From Spinacia oleracea (taxonomy: Eukaryota > Streptophyta > Magnoliopsida > Caryophyllales > Amaranthaceae), in assembly GCF_020520425.1 (NCBI RefSeq), contig NC_079489.1:16020001-16084000 (forward strand): 64,000 nucleotides of DNA. The letters are read 5' to 3'. Numbering within the stretch: the stretch's first letter is position 1; the number at the start of each line of letters is the position of its first letter. This document shows, in pieces, positions 1 through 30,337 of the stretch. Under the pieces are notes generated by a model. It was given only the letters and a program-made list of their open reading frames with translations. It was not told where the DNA came from and made no database searches. The translations under genes and the position numbers were made by a program.

Positions 1-219
1 AGATACACCTTTTTGTTCATATGATATGTCACATATTTATATTTAGGACAACCATCTGGAAGAATTTTTTAATTCCTGTGTAAGATATCTTGATCTCCCT
101 AGAATTTTTGAGACATAATAACGCAAGTGATTGAAAATCCTGGGAAACAAGGCTTGTGATTTATGGTTCTATTCTTCCGTGTTCCATTTTTATAAATGTT
201 GTAGTTGATGCATTTTCAG

Positions 220-17625
<17,406 letters not shown>

Positions 17626-18576
17626 AGTATGCCGATCACTGTCCATTCCCAGTAGTTATCAACATGGGAGTTGAGACTGTTCGGAATGAGCTAAAGGTAA
17701 ACCGTAAAAGAGGTTATTCCCTTGCATAATGTTTCTCATTTTGATTTTGAGTTATAAATGGTTACTTTCAGAAGAGACTAAATTAGAAAGAAAAATATGG
17801 TAAATATCCCCTAATAGAAAAACAAGTGATAATAATTCTTGATGTAAAGATCCTTTATTGTACAAGTATGACAGGTATTTGTTTGTTCCCCAAATCTTTT
17901 TTAAGGACACATGAGATCAAATTTTATTTTCTGACATATTACATTGTTGGTGTAACTCAAGTGATAATATACTACTTTTGTAGGTCATGCTCGCCTCTTT
18001 GCGCTGCTAAAGATTGTACTCCGGTGGACATTTCTGAGCTTCGTAACAATAGCAATTTTTACCTTCATACCATGTTGCGCATCTGCTACAAATTTTGACA
18101 ATGAATTCAATAGGTTTCGTACTGGTTACAATTTCTCTATTCATTTATACTTGTAAATATGCGTTCAATCGTTCATCAAGCAATGTACTATATATAGTCA
18201 CAGACTTCCAGGTTCTTAAGAAATCACTGTGAATATTATATTTTTCAAAAAAGGGTTCTCAGTTTATACTGCCATTGGAGCAGGATTGCATAGCCCAAAC
18301 CTCACCTAAATAGTCATGGCTATTAGGCTAGGGCTACAACAATTGGTTGCTTTCTGTATTTTCATGCCATGCCGACCGGCTTTGATGCATCTTTATGGGC
18401 TACTTGTTAAGGTCGAATGGCATGGATCAAAACCAGCTCCTATATGTTAAGTCTTTGTACACTGTGATGGAGAAAATAGGAGAATTACACACTTTAGGAA
18501 GGACCTTTGTGAGTTGTAAAACCCACAAACCTGAAACCAAAACTAGGCTAAACAAGCCTAACCAAATTACTATTGT

Positions 18577-18851
18577 ATGTTCTCCTTCTGTTTCTAAATA
18601 AGTATCTTGTTTGGAGGAATTTACGATAGTTAAGAAAATTGAAAAGTGTGTAAGAAAAATGATTGAGAGTGTTTTTTTGGAGGAGTGATAAAGTGGATAA
18701 TTGTTTATTGATAAAGTATAACTAAAAGTAGATGTGGAGATGGAAAAGTGGTAAAATGTGTAAGAACAAAACAATCATGATTTATGAAAAAGTGAAAAAA
18801 GTATATGTCCATAAATAGAAACATGACCACTTATGTAGGAATGGATGGAGT
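18577..18851. mobile_element. Stowaway-like MITE (diverged)
   Basis: The left end 'tctccttctgtttctaaata' pairs loosely with the right end 'ataaatagaaac..ggatggag' followed by TA. The interior has weak complementarity. This is one of several related 'CTCC.TC.GTTTC' elements in the window. Confidence 0.55.
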
Positions 18852-19439
18852 AATGTTTAACCTCCATTTCTTGCTTTCTAAATATTGTAGATGGTATATT
18901 GGTATACATTTTTTTTTATGCAAAACGAGAGGTATGCCTCGAAAAGAAATAACCTAAAACAAAAAATACTACGGAGGAATAAAACGTGACATAGCCACAC
19001 CTACAATATCATCATGTAAAATACGACCTAAATTTAAAGGAGTGACTTGAATCAACTCAATTTTGTTGTTCTGGAACACCTTGGTTGGCCAAACAATCTG
19101 CGGCCCTATTTCCTTCGCGATAACAATGCATCATCTCTACTTCCCATCTTGATTTAGATGTAAGTTGCCTGCAAGCAAAATTTTCGTAAGCAAAATTATC
19201 CTTACTAATAAGCAAAATTTTCATTCCTTTGTAAGCTCTATATTGTTGTTTTAAGACAGTAAGAGTCTAGAGTAAAATTGAGATAGAAGTTATTATTTAA
19301 TCGTTTCAAATAGATTCTTGATATCCCAAGACTTTTGCTCAAACTTTTGTCATACCCACGCACTGAAATGATGGGGCCTTAGTATTCGATGAGGGTTTTG
19401 CTCATACTAGCACTAATCTTACTCTAATGAAGAGGCTTT

Positions 19440-19800
19440 AGGCTCCGTTTGGTTTGGTGTAAAACGTTTTCATTGTAAAATGGTTTTTCCGCTTGGTTTG
19501 GTGTAAAACGTTTTCATTCTAAAATGGTTTTCCATGGAAACCATTTTCTAAGAGAAAACACAATTTTAACCTAGTTTTCCTTTGTTTGGTTCCTTAAAGG
19601 AAAATGGGGGGAAGATGGTGAAGATTGAGGGAAAGAAATGAGAGGGAGGTAAAGAGGAAAGGAGGAAAAGTGGTTCCTTCCCTTTCAAATGGAAAATGTT
19701 TTTCCACCTTTAAGAGAGTTATGGAAATTTGTTTTTTATCCCTTGCCCAACTAAACAACGTAAAATGATTGAAAAAACATAGCCTAAATGAACACCTTAG
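19440..19800. mobile_element. MITE-like element with 'aaaacgttttcattytaaaatgg' repeats
   Basis: It begins 'ggctccgtttggtttggtgt' and holds a direct duplication of 'ggtttggtgtaaaacgtttt' about 50 bp apart. Near 19745 is 'cccaactaaacaacgtaaaa', a rough inverse of the start. The limits are approximate; this could also be a relic of two elements. Confidence 0.4.
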
Positions 19801-19841
19801 TCCCAGTTGAAAGTTTTTCGGAATATGATTTATACCGTTCA

Positions 19842-20725
19842 TCTATTACTTTATACTAAGTCAGACACCAGAAATGACACATGTCACTTCCTGGTGTAAA
19901 ATTTTCCCTCCTAAAACATTTTCCTAAAATATATATCTTATTTTATTTTATTTTATTCTCTAGACTTTTTATAAACTATCTGTGTATGGAAAAAAATATT
20001 AATTTATAAATTATGTTAATAATAGGTACCGCGTAAGAATCATTTTGCTAAATACTTTTTTATAATATTTTAGTCAAATCGGTATATTAATAATGGAAAA
20101 TATATTCACTCGATATGTCGGTCAAATTAGCATAATTACACATATATAAAATGAATATTAGATGAATAAATTTAAATGAGTATGTTTAAAAAAATTATAA
20201 TTATGCAGTAGTTTGGGAATATTTAGTTAAATATTTTGTATAAAAAAATGATCATAATTCGTGTGTGCACTGGATCAAATCTATAACTATTACTAAAGTA
20301 ATAACTGCTGAGGTCATTACTGTCCACATGGCAGCCTCACAAGAAAAAAATTCTCTCCAAAATATAAAGATGATGCCATTAATCTATGTTTTTGCATTCA
20401 ATTAATTATTAAGATGGGTTAGAATTTAATTTACACGCTTTTCAAATTCTAAAATAAATCTTGCACCACCACTCTCCATCTCTCTTTCTCCCTTATTACT
20501 CCGTATTGAAAATTAGAATTAGCATTATTAACCTCTGATCTCCTTCCTTCCATTTCTTTTTTCTCTTTTGTCGAAAATGCGTAAATTGCATTAATTTATT
20601 CTCTGTTATAGAGTACATATGACACATTATTTATTATGTAGCTTTGTTATTCGTAGTTTTTGTTGCATTAAAATGAGGGAAAAAAAGTTTCAAACAAACT
20701 GTGCATTGCACGGGTGTTAACCTAG
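19842..20725 (+). mobile_element. Non-autonomous Helitron (copy A)
   Basis: It starts A|TC (TCTATTACTTTATACTAAGT) and ends with the hairpin region gtgcattgcacggg, then CTAG|T. Near the 5' end is the palindrome 'caccag..atgacacatgtca..ctggtg', shared with copies C and D. AT-rich, no Rep/helicase ORF. The T after CTAG and the A before TC fit Helitron insertion into AT. Confidence 0.7.
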
Positions 20726-20912
20726 TCTAGTAAATAAAACTGTTACAGAGTATTGATTAGAATCACCCTTCAGCTAGTATGATACTCCGTAAATGAAAGT
20801 AGGTTTTACTGTTTTAAGAAAGAAGATTTGAGTGAGGAAGAACTGAAGAAGGAAGGCGGGAAAACTTTTTAGGTTTTAGACTTTTAGTTCCTTTATCATC
20901 AATCAAATTACG

Positions 20913-23900
20913 ATGGCTTCGTCCCAACAACTCTACTCTGAAATCAAACTTGCTGAATCTCAAATTCATCAAATTAGCAATAGTTTTCTTTCTCTCCAAT
21001 CTCAGTTCTCACAGCAATGGAAAACCCTACAAAATTCCTTGGGAAATATCCAAAATTCACTTCAAACTCGTTTCAAAGAGCTCGAATTAAAAGAGCAACG
21101 CCTCAATTCGCTTCAGAAGTTCATCGAAACTCGTCAGAAAGAAGTTGAATTTAAAGAATATCAACTCAATTCCACCGAAAAGTTCGTCTGCGATCGATGC
21201 AAAACTTTAGGGATGAAGGTAAGCGAAACTGGTAATGTAGTTGTTAAAATTGAACCTTCAATTGAATTTAGAGGAGATTGTAGTAATTCAGATGCTTCTA
21301 TTAAGCTGTTTGTTACAATGGATGGCAAAACCCTACAAATGTTTTTGAATGATAGGGTTGATGAACATGAATTTATGAGTGAAGAGGTTAAGAGTGCGCT
21401 TAAGTTATCAAGCGATCCTGCGAAACTGGTATTAGATGCTATGGAAGGGTTTTTTCGGCCACATTTGAGGAAGGGTAGTTGGGAGTATGAAGGAAATGTT
21501 GTTAGGAGTAGTTGCGTACTTTTGCTGGAGCAGTTACTGGAATTGAAGCCTAAAATCAAGAAGGCCGTGAAAGAGGAAGCGAGGACGTTGGCTGGTGTGT
21601 GGAGGGAGAAAATGAGGCTGGAGAGTGGGAATTACATGGTGGTATTGGGATTCTTGCTTTTGGTGGCTGTTTATTTGTTGTGGTGGGATTTCGACAAGGA
21701 AGAAATCAGGATTCTCTGTGAGGATGTTCAGCAGCATAGAGTGGTGGGTGAACTACAGTCTAGACTTGGGTTTCTGCAAAAGTGTGGTGGTGAGTTGCTG
21801 ATCATTGAAGTTTTCACCTTTCTTAAATTCTGCTTTTTTTTTTTATTGCATTATAGTATTTGGACTATAGTCTGGACGAAATGCATGATTTTCTTGTTGT
21901 GTTTTGTTCATAACCATATTTTGGCATATCTGGAAGTTTGTTGATAGCACAGTTGGTTTAAGGCAGTTTACATTGAAGTTGGGAATTGGGGTTTTGTAAA
22001 TTATTCGAGAATGTAATCTCTTGCTCCTGTCCTTATTATCCTAAAGAAGGGAGAAGTTAATGTGTTTTCGCATCTTTCACACCTGATTTTACAGCTTACA
22101 TTAGACCGAGCTTGTTATCTACTTAGGTGTTGTACTCCCATTTTTTAGCTTAGACGACAAATATGTGTTGGATATAGCCGGTTTCACAAACAAAACTGCC
22201 TTTACCTTCAAGTAAACAGGACATTGTATAGTTTCTTTGTCACCAACTGGCTGCTGAAGTAACTGCTAGATTTTCTAACATTTTACTACTTTTTTTTAGA
22301 GCTCTAATGCCTGTCTACTAATAATTATGTTTCACTTGCTAGTGAGCAGCAGGGCATCACAAGCTCAGAAAAATGAGCCATGTTCTCCACCTGGAAAGAA
22401 TGTGTTTGTTTCACCATCCATGGATCCTTCCATTGACCTTTGCACTTTATGCAAGGGGATGGATGGAAAAACCCTACAAATTTTCTTGAATGATAGGATC
22501 AATGAGCAAACTTCCATGGGTGAAGAGGTTCAGAGTGCGCTCAAGTTATCGAGTGATCCTGCAAAATTGGTACTGGATGCCTTGGAAGGTTTTTTCCATC
22601 CACATTTGAAGAAGGATAATATGAAGTGTGAAGGAATTGTTGTCAGGAGTAGTTGTGTACTGTTGCTAGAGCAGCTGATGGAACTGAAGCCTGAAATAAC
22701 AAAGGCGGTGAGAGAGGAGGCCAAGGCGTTGGCCGGCATTTGGAGGGAGAAAATGAGGGCGGAGAGTGGGAATTACATGGTGGTATTGGGATTCTTGCTT
22801 TTGGTGGCTGTTTATTTGCTGTGGTGGGATTTCGACACGGAAGAAATCGGGAGTCTCTGTGAGATTGTTCGGCAACATAGAGTAGTGGGTGAACTACATT
22901 CTAGACTTGGATTTCTGCAAAAGTGTGGTGGTGAGTTTCTGATCATTGGAGTTTTCACCTTTCATAAACCTTATAGTCTAGATGAAACACGTGATTTTCT
23001 TGGCTTGTTTTTTTCATGAAAATATATTGGCTTGGTTTGAAGTGTTAACATTATAAGTGGTCTAAAAGTAGTTTACATTTGAAGGTGGGAATTGGGGTTT
23101 TGTAGAGTATATGAGAACTGTAATCTCCTTTGCTCCTGTCTCTATTCTCCTAAAGAAGGGAGAAGTTGTTATTATCTTTTTCATATCTTTCATACCCGAT
23201 TTTTCAGCTTAGACTACATAATAGTCGTAATTATATTTCATAGCAGGTTTGGCAAACAAAAACTTCCTTTACCTTAAGTAAACAGGCCCCTGAATTGTTT
23301 GTTTCTCTCCAATTGGCCGGTGTTATAAATGCTAGATTTTCTAATATGTTAGTACTTGTTTATTTATAGCGTCGATGCCTGTCTAATGCTTTTGTTTCCC
23401 TTGTTAGTGAGCAGCAAGTCATCACAAGCTCAGGAAAATGAGCCCTATACTCCACCTGTACAGAAGGTACCATCCACGGATCCTGCCATTGAGCTTTGTG
23501 CTTTATGCAGGGGGGTGGATGGCAAAGCCCTACAAATGTTCTTAAATGACAGGATTGATGAGCAAACTTTCATGGTTGAAGAGGTTCAGAGTGCACTTAA
23601 GTTATCGAGTGATCCAGCAAAACTTGTACTAGATGCCATGGAAGGGTTTTTCCATCCACATTTGAAGAAGGATAATATGGAGTATGAAGGGGATGTTGTT
23701 AGGAGTAGCTGTGTACTCTTGCTGGAGCAGTTAATGGAATTGAAGCCTGAAATCAAGAAGGCGTTGAGAGAGGAGGCGAGGGCGTTGGCTATTGTGTGGA
23801 GGAAGAAAATGAGAGCAGAGGGTGGGAGTTACATGGTGGTGTTGGGATTCTTGCTTCTGGTAGCTGTATATTGGTTGTGGTATGATTTCGAAAAGGATGA

Positions 23901-26140
23901 ATTCGGGAGTCTCTTTGTGGTTGTTCAGCAGCATAAAGTGGTGGGTGAACTACATTCTAGACTTGGTTTTTTACAAAAGTGTGGTGGTGAGTTCCTGATT
24001 ATTTATTGCGTTGTAGTTTTATGTACCATATTCTAGGTGAAATGCATGATTTCCTTGGTGTGTTTTGTTCATGATCATATGTTAGCATGGGGTGGAAGTT
24101 TGTTGACATTATAGCTGGTTTGAAGGTAGATCACATTGAATAGGGCATTGGGGTTTTATGTACCATATTCTAGGTGAAATGCATGATTTTCTTGGTGTGT
24201 TTTGTTCATGATCATATGTTAGCATGGGGTGGAAGTTTGTTGACATTATAGTTGGTTTGAAGGTAGATCACATTGAATAGGGCATTGGGGTTTTATGTAC
24301 CATATTCTAGGTGAAATGCATGATTTTCTTGGTGTGTTTTGTTCATGATCATATGTTAGCATGGGGTGGAAGTTTGTTGACATTATAGTTGGTTTGAAGG
24401 TAGATCACATTGAATTGGGCATTGGGGTTTTGTAGAGTATACGATAATTCATAATTCTAGTCTCCTTGCTCCTTGTTATATCTTTCTGTGTCTTTTATAC
24501 TCTGTTTTTCAACTTAAAATTAGACAAGGCTTTTCAATTCTTGGATGCTGTGCTCCCATATTTTAGCTTAGATCAGTGTTACTTTATTCCCTTATTGTCC
24601 ACGAACTCTAACAGGGCGAATTAACATGAAAATGGTAAATTTTTGGCCTAATTTAACAAATTAGATTTTCTTAAGTAACCTGGTCTCTGCATTGTTTCTT
24701 TCTCTAGATTTTCAAAAAGGTTAGTATGTATCTTAAGCATCATAGCCTGTCTAATACTTATTGTTCACTTGCTAGTGAGCAGTGTGGCATCACAAGCTCA
24801 GAAAGCAGAGCCATATACTCCACCTGTAAAGAATGTGTTTGTTTCACCATCCACGGATCCTTCCATTGAGCTTTGCACTTTATGCAAGGGAATGGATGCA
24901 AATGGGTTGAAATCATTTTTAATGAAGCATGTAAAGGACCTGAAGCTATACCATGAAAAAGTTTTGGATTGTCTTCGAAGTGCTTCAGATCCAGCAAATC
25001 TTGTTTATAATGTAGTGCAGGATTTCTATCTAGAACTGAATGAATTTCAGGACGACACGAACATTTCATGTTGCAGTTTTTTGTTAGAGCAATTGATGAA
25101 ACTCTCACCACGTATTAATTATGTGCTGAAAGAAGAAATCATGAACTTTGCAGCTTGTTGGAAGGCTAGATTAGCAATGGAGAGTACCAATCCCTTTATT
25201 GTTTTTGGCTTTTTGAAGTTCTTAGCTGCCTACAGATTGTCGAGTTCCTTTCAAGCAGATGAAATTCTTTCACTATTCGATATATTCTGTGATAAGGGTG
25301 ATATCTATGGATTTGAACAAATTCCTGGTTTATGCCGTGCTCTGGGTTTGGAAGCAAAGATTCCAGGTAATTTGACCCTCACTCTTTGCTGACCTTAAAT
25401 AAGTTCTAACTAGCTTATGTATTATCCTTAATGTTGGCAATCAACATATTTAGCTACCAGTACCACCTTGTTTCTCTTCTTCTTTTATAGCCATCAAGTA
25501 TTGAGCATGCATATGTGATATGACTGAGTAATGAGGATATGACTGAGTACATGTACCAAGCGGCATTCCATATAACTGTAAAATGCTATCTATTTGATTA
25601 CATTGTTCAACGAACTGTTTAGCTAAATTTGTGGGGTTTTGTTGATGTACAGATCATATTCAATCTCTTATTAAGGAGAAAAAGCGGCTTGAGGCTGTTC
25701 GCTATATATGTGCATTTAATCTTGTTGGTAAGTTCCCTCCAGACCCTCTACTGAAAGCATACTTGGCATACACCGAGGCAGCTGCATTGGAGATGTGTAA
25801 GAAATTCAATAATTCGGTTAAGGCTCAGAACAAATGTGCAAAGAAGCAAATAAGTGCACTACAAAATGTAATCAGATGCATTTACGATTTCAACTTAGAT
25901 TCTGAGTACTCACCCCTACAACGCATTAGGCAACTTGAGCTAGAGAAGGAAGAAAGAAAATCCTCAAAGCTGGAAAAGAAGAAATCAAGAAAGCAGAAAA
26001 GGTCTGCTCCAACTGCTCCTTGTGCTGACCAAACTCATCTGCTACAGGGATGCAGTCAAGAAAAGCGTCCTCGTACTGACACTGTTGAAGAATCTGTTTC
26101 ACCCAATGTATCTGTTCCCGAGGCCTCCAACGTGAACTAA
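20913..26140 (+). CDS. FRIGIDA-like protein with four tandem core domains (5 exons)
   Basis: A member of the plant FRIGIDA/FRL family, whose founding member scaffolds transcription of FLC; the role of multi-domain members is less clear. Exons: 20913-21789, 22343-22930, 23408-23986, 24776-25366, 25653-26140; all junctions are phase 1 and the total is 1040 codons plus stop. Residues 5-85 form a charged coiled coil ending in the CDRCK region. FRIGIDA cores follow in exon 1 (~130-292), exon 2, exon 3 and exon 4, each with the order DGK/DAN.L..FL, LKLSSDPAKLVLDA, CVLLLEQL.EL.P.I..AV and MVVLGFLLLVAVY..WW. The fourth core is the most diverged and is the only one continued by exon 5, which carries the usual FRIGIDA end VIRCIYDFNLDSEY and a basic KKKSRKQKR tail that may be a nuclear signal. 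The start is the first ATG in a good coding frame after an in-frame leader. Confidence 0.9.
24021..24431 (+). repeat. 137-bp tandem triplication in FRIGIDA-like intron 3
   Basis: The motif 'atgtaccatattctaggtga' recurs at 24021, 24158 and 24295, a period of exactly 137 bp, with almost no differences between copies. The third copy runs into 'gttttgtagagtat', the intron sequence also seen in introns 1 and 2. A recent expansion. Confidence 0.92.
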
Positions 26141-26635
26141 CTGAAGGTTGGTTTTTGCTTTTGTACAGTAATTAGATAGTTTTTTTTGCTAGCCTTCCGA
26201 TTTGTAAATGGCGACACTCTCTGAGTTTTTGCTCAAGCTGTGCTTTTGTAAATGGGTGACACCCCCATGATGTTCTTATTGGTATAAAGCTTTGTTAAGT
26301 AATTATTTTATTCTAAGTGCCAATCTGTAATCCCAAATGGAAATATCAAATATAGCAGCAAATACTTGGCAAATCTCGTGAACTCTGAACGAGGTAATGC
26401 AGACTGAGCTTAATGATGGATTTGTCATAAGCCAAGAGTTACAGCATGGTTTCAGCATTTTTTGCCCATCTGATTCCAACTTTGAGTAATTTATGATTTC
26501 AAGGAACAATTCCATCTTTACTTTCACTCTCGTTACGTTGAACTTGTTTGAATAGCATCATAGCTTGATTATGATCACGTATAAAGGGATAATGATACCT
26601 CAACAAATCACAGCCCAAACACGAAAACCCGTCTA

Positions 26636-27454
26636 TGGCCCTGTATAGCTGTTTTCTATTAACTGATTTGACTAGCTGATTATATTAGCTGGTTTTATAA
26701 AAGTGTTTGGTAAATAGCTGATTCATGTTAGCTGCTTGATTGTGTAAATGACTAAAAAGGACCTTGTCCTAATTAGTTGTTGGATTTTATTAAAATAAAG
26801 TAGATTATATAATGAGTTTATTATATGTACTAACAAGTACTACTTATTTTGAACACTTTGTAATTTTAATTTTACGCCATTAACCGAAAAACAAAAACTT
26901 TGTAATGTTTACTTAAGTTTTGTCAAACTACATACCCTCCCCACCCACTAAATCAATAACGACCATCAATACAAACTAAACTAATTTTACACTCTCTAAT
27001 AATTATTAATTAACTAGATTAATTTTACACTCCCTAATAATTAATTCACATTAAATTAATTTCGCATTTTTCATTTTCTAGGTGGGCATTTTTCTGTTTC
27101 TTTGAATTAATACTTTTTTATTGTAGTATGTCTAATTAATTGCAATTTGTAATTTGCACCCAAAAAAAGTTGCAGCATAAATCCTGCTTATGGAAGGAAA
27201 AAATCATAGATGAGGGCTGAGGAACATAATATATAAAGGTTGGGGGCAAAGTTGTCTTTTAGTGTCCATTCAACAATCCTCTAAGTGTAAAAGCTCATAT
27301 ATGCAGCTTTTTTGAAATTAGAGTTTTGGGATCAAACCGCTATTTAAATCCGCTTACAACCAAACACGTGAATTAGCGGATTAAAGTGGTCAAACCTCTA
27401 ATAGTGCTCTAATCCGCTAAAAGCTCTTCAATCCGCTATTAACCAAACAGGGCC
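26636..27454. mobile_element. MITE-like element, GGCCCTG ends
   Basis: The left end 'tggccctgtatagctg' and the right end '..aaccaaacagggcca' are inverted and flanked by TA. The interior carries 'gattagcgg' and 'tttgactagctg' blocks shared with the elements at 13690 and 54662. About 820 bp, non-coding, and directly left of the solo LTR. Confidence 0.65.
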
Positions 27455-27464
27455 ATATGAACAA

Positions 27465-27469
27465 CAAGC
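27465..27469 (+). repeat. Target-site duplication CAAGC (left copy) of the solo LTR
   Basis: CAAGC directly precedes the TGTAACACCC start. The matching copy is at 42125-42129, beyond the nested element. Five bp is the normal Ty3/gypsy length. Confidence 0.9.
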
Positions 27470-30337
27470 TGTAACACCCTGACAATTCTCTCTTTTCTAA
27501 AACAACATTTTGATATAAAACGTAGAGAATTATCAAGGCATTATCGCCCGTGTGAAAACGTAACGGCTTATTCAGAATTTTGCAGCGGAAAACATAAAAC
27601 TAACTTTAGGTTTATAAATAATCGATTACATAGTTAATCCCAAAACCAATCAACGAAAATAAGATCAACTAACAAGTTTAAAGTCCAATTAAACAAACCC
27701 AAGTTAACTTAGCAAATCAAAACTAAATACAAGCTCTCTATTCCCGATCCCAATGATGCAACATCTTCAAACCTGCAGATAGACAATGCTTATTGATCCT
27801 TAGAGAATGCTCACCAAAGATTGGGTCATCACAGGATCAATAAGGCATAGCCATGATCAACATGCACAAGCAAAAGCACGTAATCAGCAAAGCTGAGTAC
27901 TACATACTAAATCAATAATAATCCTAACATGATTCTATTAAACGAACAATCCTAACATGGTACTAAATAAAACATAAGCAAGGATAATCAAGATATATTG
28001 ACTTGAAGACTATACTTGACCGAACTAGACCTTTGTATCATTAACATTATTTTAATTGAAATAGTCAATGGACTGAGTTGTCTACTAAAAACTTCTTCTT
28101 CTTCACTAAGGAAGACGAGGTACGGGCGCGACTCCGTAAACCCCAATGACCTGCGATATCGAGGGACTTTTTAAATAAAAATAGAACCGGTGATCAATCC
28201 GGCCCCAGAAAAATCCATAGGCTACCCATGACCCCAACTCCTGATTGTCCGTCACTTTAGACGTGCACAGTCTAAAGCTATTGCTACTCATTTTCACTTT
28301 ACATGACTTAACTTTTAATACTTGGTTATGACTCATCAAACATAAATATTATATTCAACAAGTAAACACAACTTCTTTTATCTTTGAATTAAACCAGTGA
28401 TCACAACATTCAACCAAGAGCCAATTCCAACTATTTTAATCCTTCCTTTATCCATATTTAAAAACCTTTATTAGGTATAAGGTTCAACTACCAAACAAGG
28501 TCCTCGGCCCTTATAAAGTAGTGAAAATCTAAAGAGGAACAACGATCAATAAAGACCTAAACCAATATTAAATAATATAAAGTTCCCCAAAACCAACATG
28601 CTTGCATCAATATTCCATGCTAACATGATTCAATTCTTATAAATAAAGTTCTATGCTCAACGCATTAATTCAACGACATTGAACATGAAATTCCAACATA
28701 AACAAGTTCATAAATACATTCATCATATTCTCAATACAACACACATCCAAGCACACAGGTATGTACGTACCTTGTGTAAACAAACTGATAGGCCACTTTA
28801 ACGAATTCAAAAGTCGCCCACAAAGAATTCTCCGCCTAAAAACAACCAATAAAATTCCCCAATCAATTTCCAACAATTTACAGCAATACTAAAGTATTCC
28901 AAATACATCCTAAACATATTTTGAACCATCCCCAATATCGAAACTTAACTAAATAACCTCCAAGCATAATAACTATTAAACTAATGATCCCAAATCGTTC
29001 TAAACTCCAATAAAACATCCCTTTTAAAATTTCCAGCAATATAAAATTATTTCAAACGTACACAAAACATAATCAACGTTCTTAAAATCATAAAAATAGT
29101 AGCTTTAATAATATATAATCATTCTATTATGATTTTAGAATATTAAAACCTTAAAAATTCATGCTTTAATAATTAAATTCCTTATTTCAATTCAATTACA
29201 TAATCTGAAAATTAAATTTATTATTTAAACATAATATATAATATGAAAATATAATTTAATCATGATAACTTATAATTTACATTCAAGGAGCATGAATTAA
29301 ATTAATAAAACTTCATTAAGACCCTAAATTAAACGTAGTTAATAAATCTGAAAATAATTAAATTAATTTCAACAACATATAATCTGAAATTTCATAACTT
29401 AATCATAAAAATCATAAGTTTAATTCAAGAGACATAAATTAAATTAATAAACTTAATTAAACATTTAAATAACTCAGGGTTTAAGAAAAACAACCAACTA
29501 AAGAGAAGAGAGTGGGCGGCCGGCGGTCCGGGGCACGGCGGCGCGGCAGCTGCTGGGTTGGTGGTTGCGACTGGTGGGCGGCGGTTGCTGTCGGCATAAA
29601 CAGGGCACGAATGAGTGCCACGAACGAAATAGAAAAAGAAAGAGAACGAAAGACAAAAAGAGAAGGGAGGATGGGCGAACTACCGTGCAACGACGGCGAC
29701 CTTTCGCGGCGACGACGGTTGGCGGCGAGGGAGGCTCACGACTTGGCTGCGCGAAACTTAAACAAGAGGGAAGCAATGGTGAGGGAGGACGAAAAATCCA
29801 TAAAAAGAAAAGAAGGAGCACGAAGAGAGAGAGAAGGAGAAGGGGGATTACCGGCGGCTGGCGAGGGACGACGGTGGTCCAGCGTGGGTGGCTGGACGGC
29901 GGCGACAAGGAGAGCACTAAGGTGTGAGAGTTCACGTGAATTCTTGAAGAGGGTTTGAGGGTTTTCTGCTTTTCTTTTCACGTGAAGGAGAGGAGAGGAT
30001 TGAGAGTTTTACATGAATTTGGAATATGGGTAAGGGATGTGGGTTTACTTATTTTGGGCTTTGCTAATTTGGGCTAGGATTAGAATTAAGTTTGGTATTT
30101 GAATTCAACACCGCTTAAGATTGTTTTCTAATTTCAATCGTGTTTTCGTAATTCAAATTCTTTTCAACATCAAATTCTAAAATTATTTTAATTTCACAAA
30201 CCGTTGAAATATTTAAAAGTATAAAAATAAATATTCGTTAATTACATTTTTATTTCTAAAATTCGTAAATTATATTTAAATATAATTAACAATACGTTAA
30301 AATATATTAATAAAATGTATAAAATTATGGGGGATTA
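27470..30337 (-). mobile_element. Solo LTR, same family as the gypsy element, minus orientation
   Basis: It begins TGTAACACCC, the complement of the LTR end GGTGTTACA, and runs to GGGGGATTA. The final CA is displaced to 42123-42124 by the nested insertion, so the LTR was about 2,870 bp. It is collinear with the complement of 39373-42117, including the 129-bp segment that the 5' LTR lacks. It has many substitutions and is clearly older than the nested copy. No internal region accompanies it, so it formed by LTR-LTR recombination. ORFs inside (for example 29481-29981, from the GC-rich part) are not genes. Confidence 0.92.
30333..30337 (+). repeat. Target-site duplication GATTA (left copy) of the nested gypsy element
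   Basis: GATTA precedes TGTAATCCCC; the right copy is at 42118-42122. It lies within the last bases of the solo LTR. Confidence 0.92.

Larger units (their letters stand above)
17626..20912. other. GCN2 - FRIGIDA-like intergenic region
   Basis: No gene is seen. Just after the GCN2 stop there is a near-repeat of the coding words 'cttttgaa' and a possible spliced 3'UTR (a GT at about 17698). The rest holds the MITE, the TTTTCC-type element and the Helitron listed separately, plus the FRIGIDA-like 5' leader. Short ORFs have no recognisable domain. Confidence 0.6.

Noticed and set aside
29498-29981. A plant gene with a GC-rich first exon
   Set aside because: It is the GC-rich part of the minus-strand solo LTR, collinear with 30600-31150 reversed.
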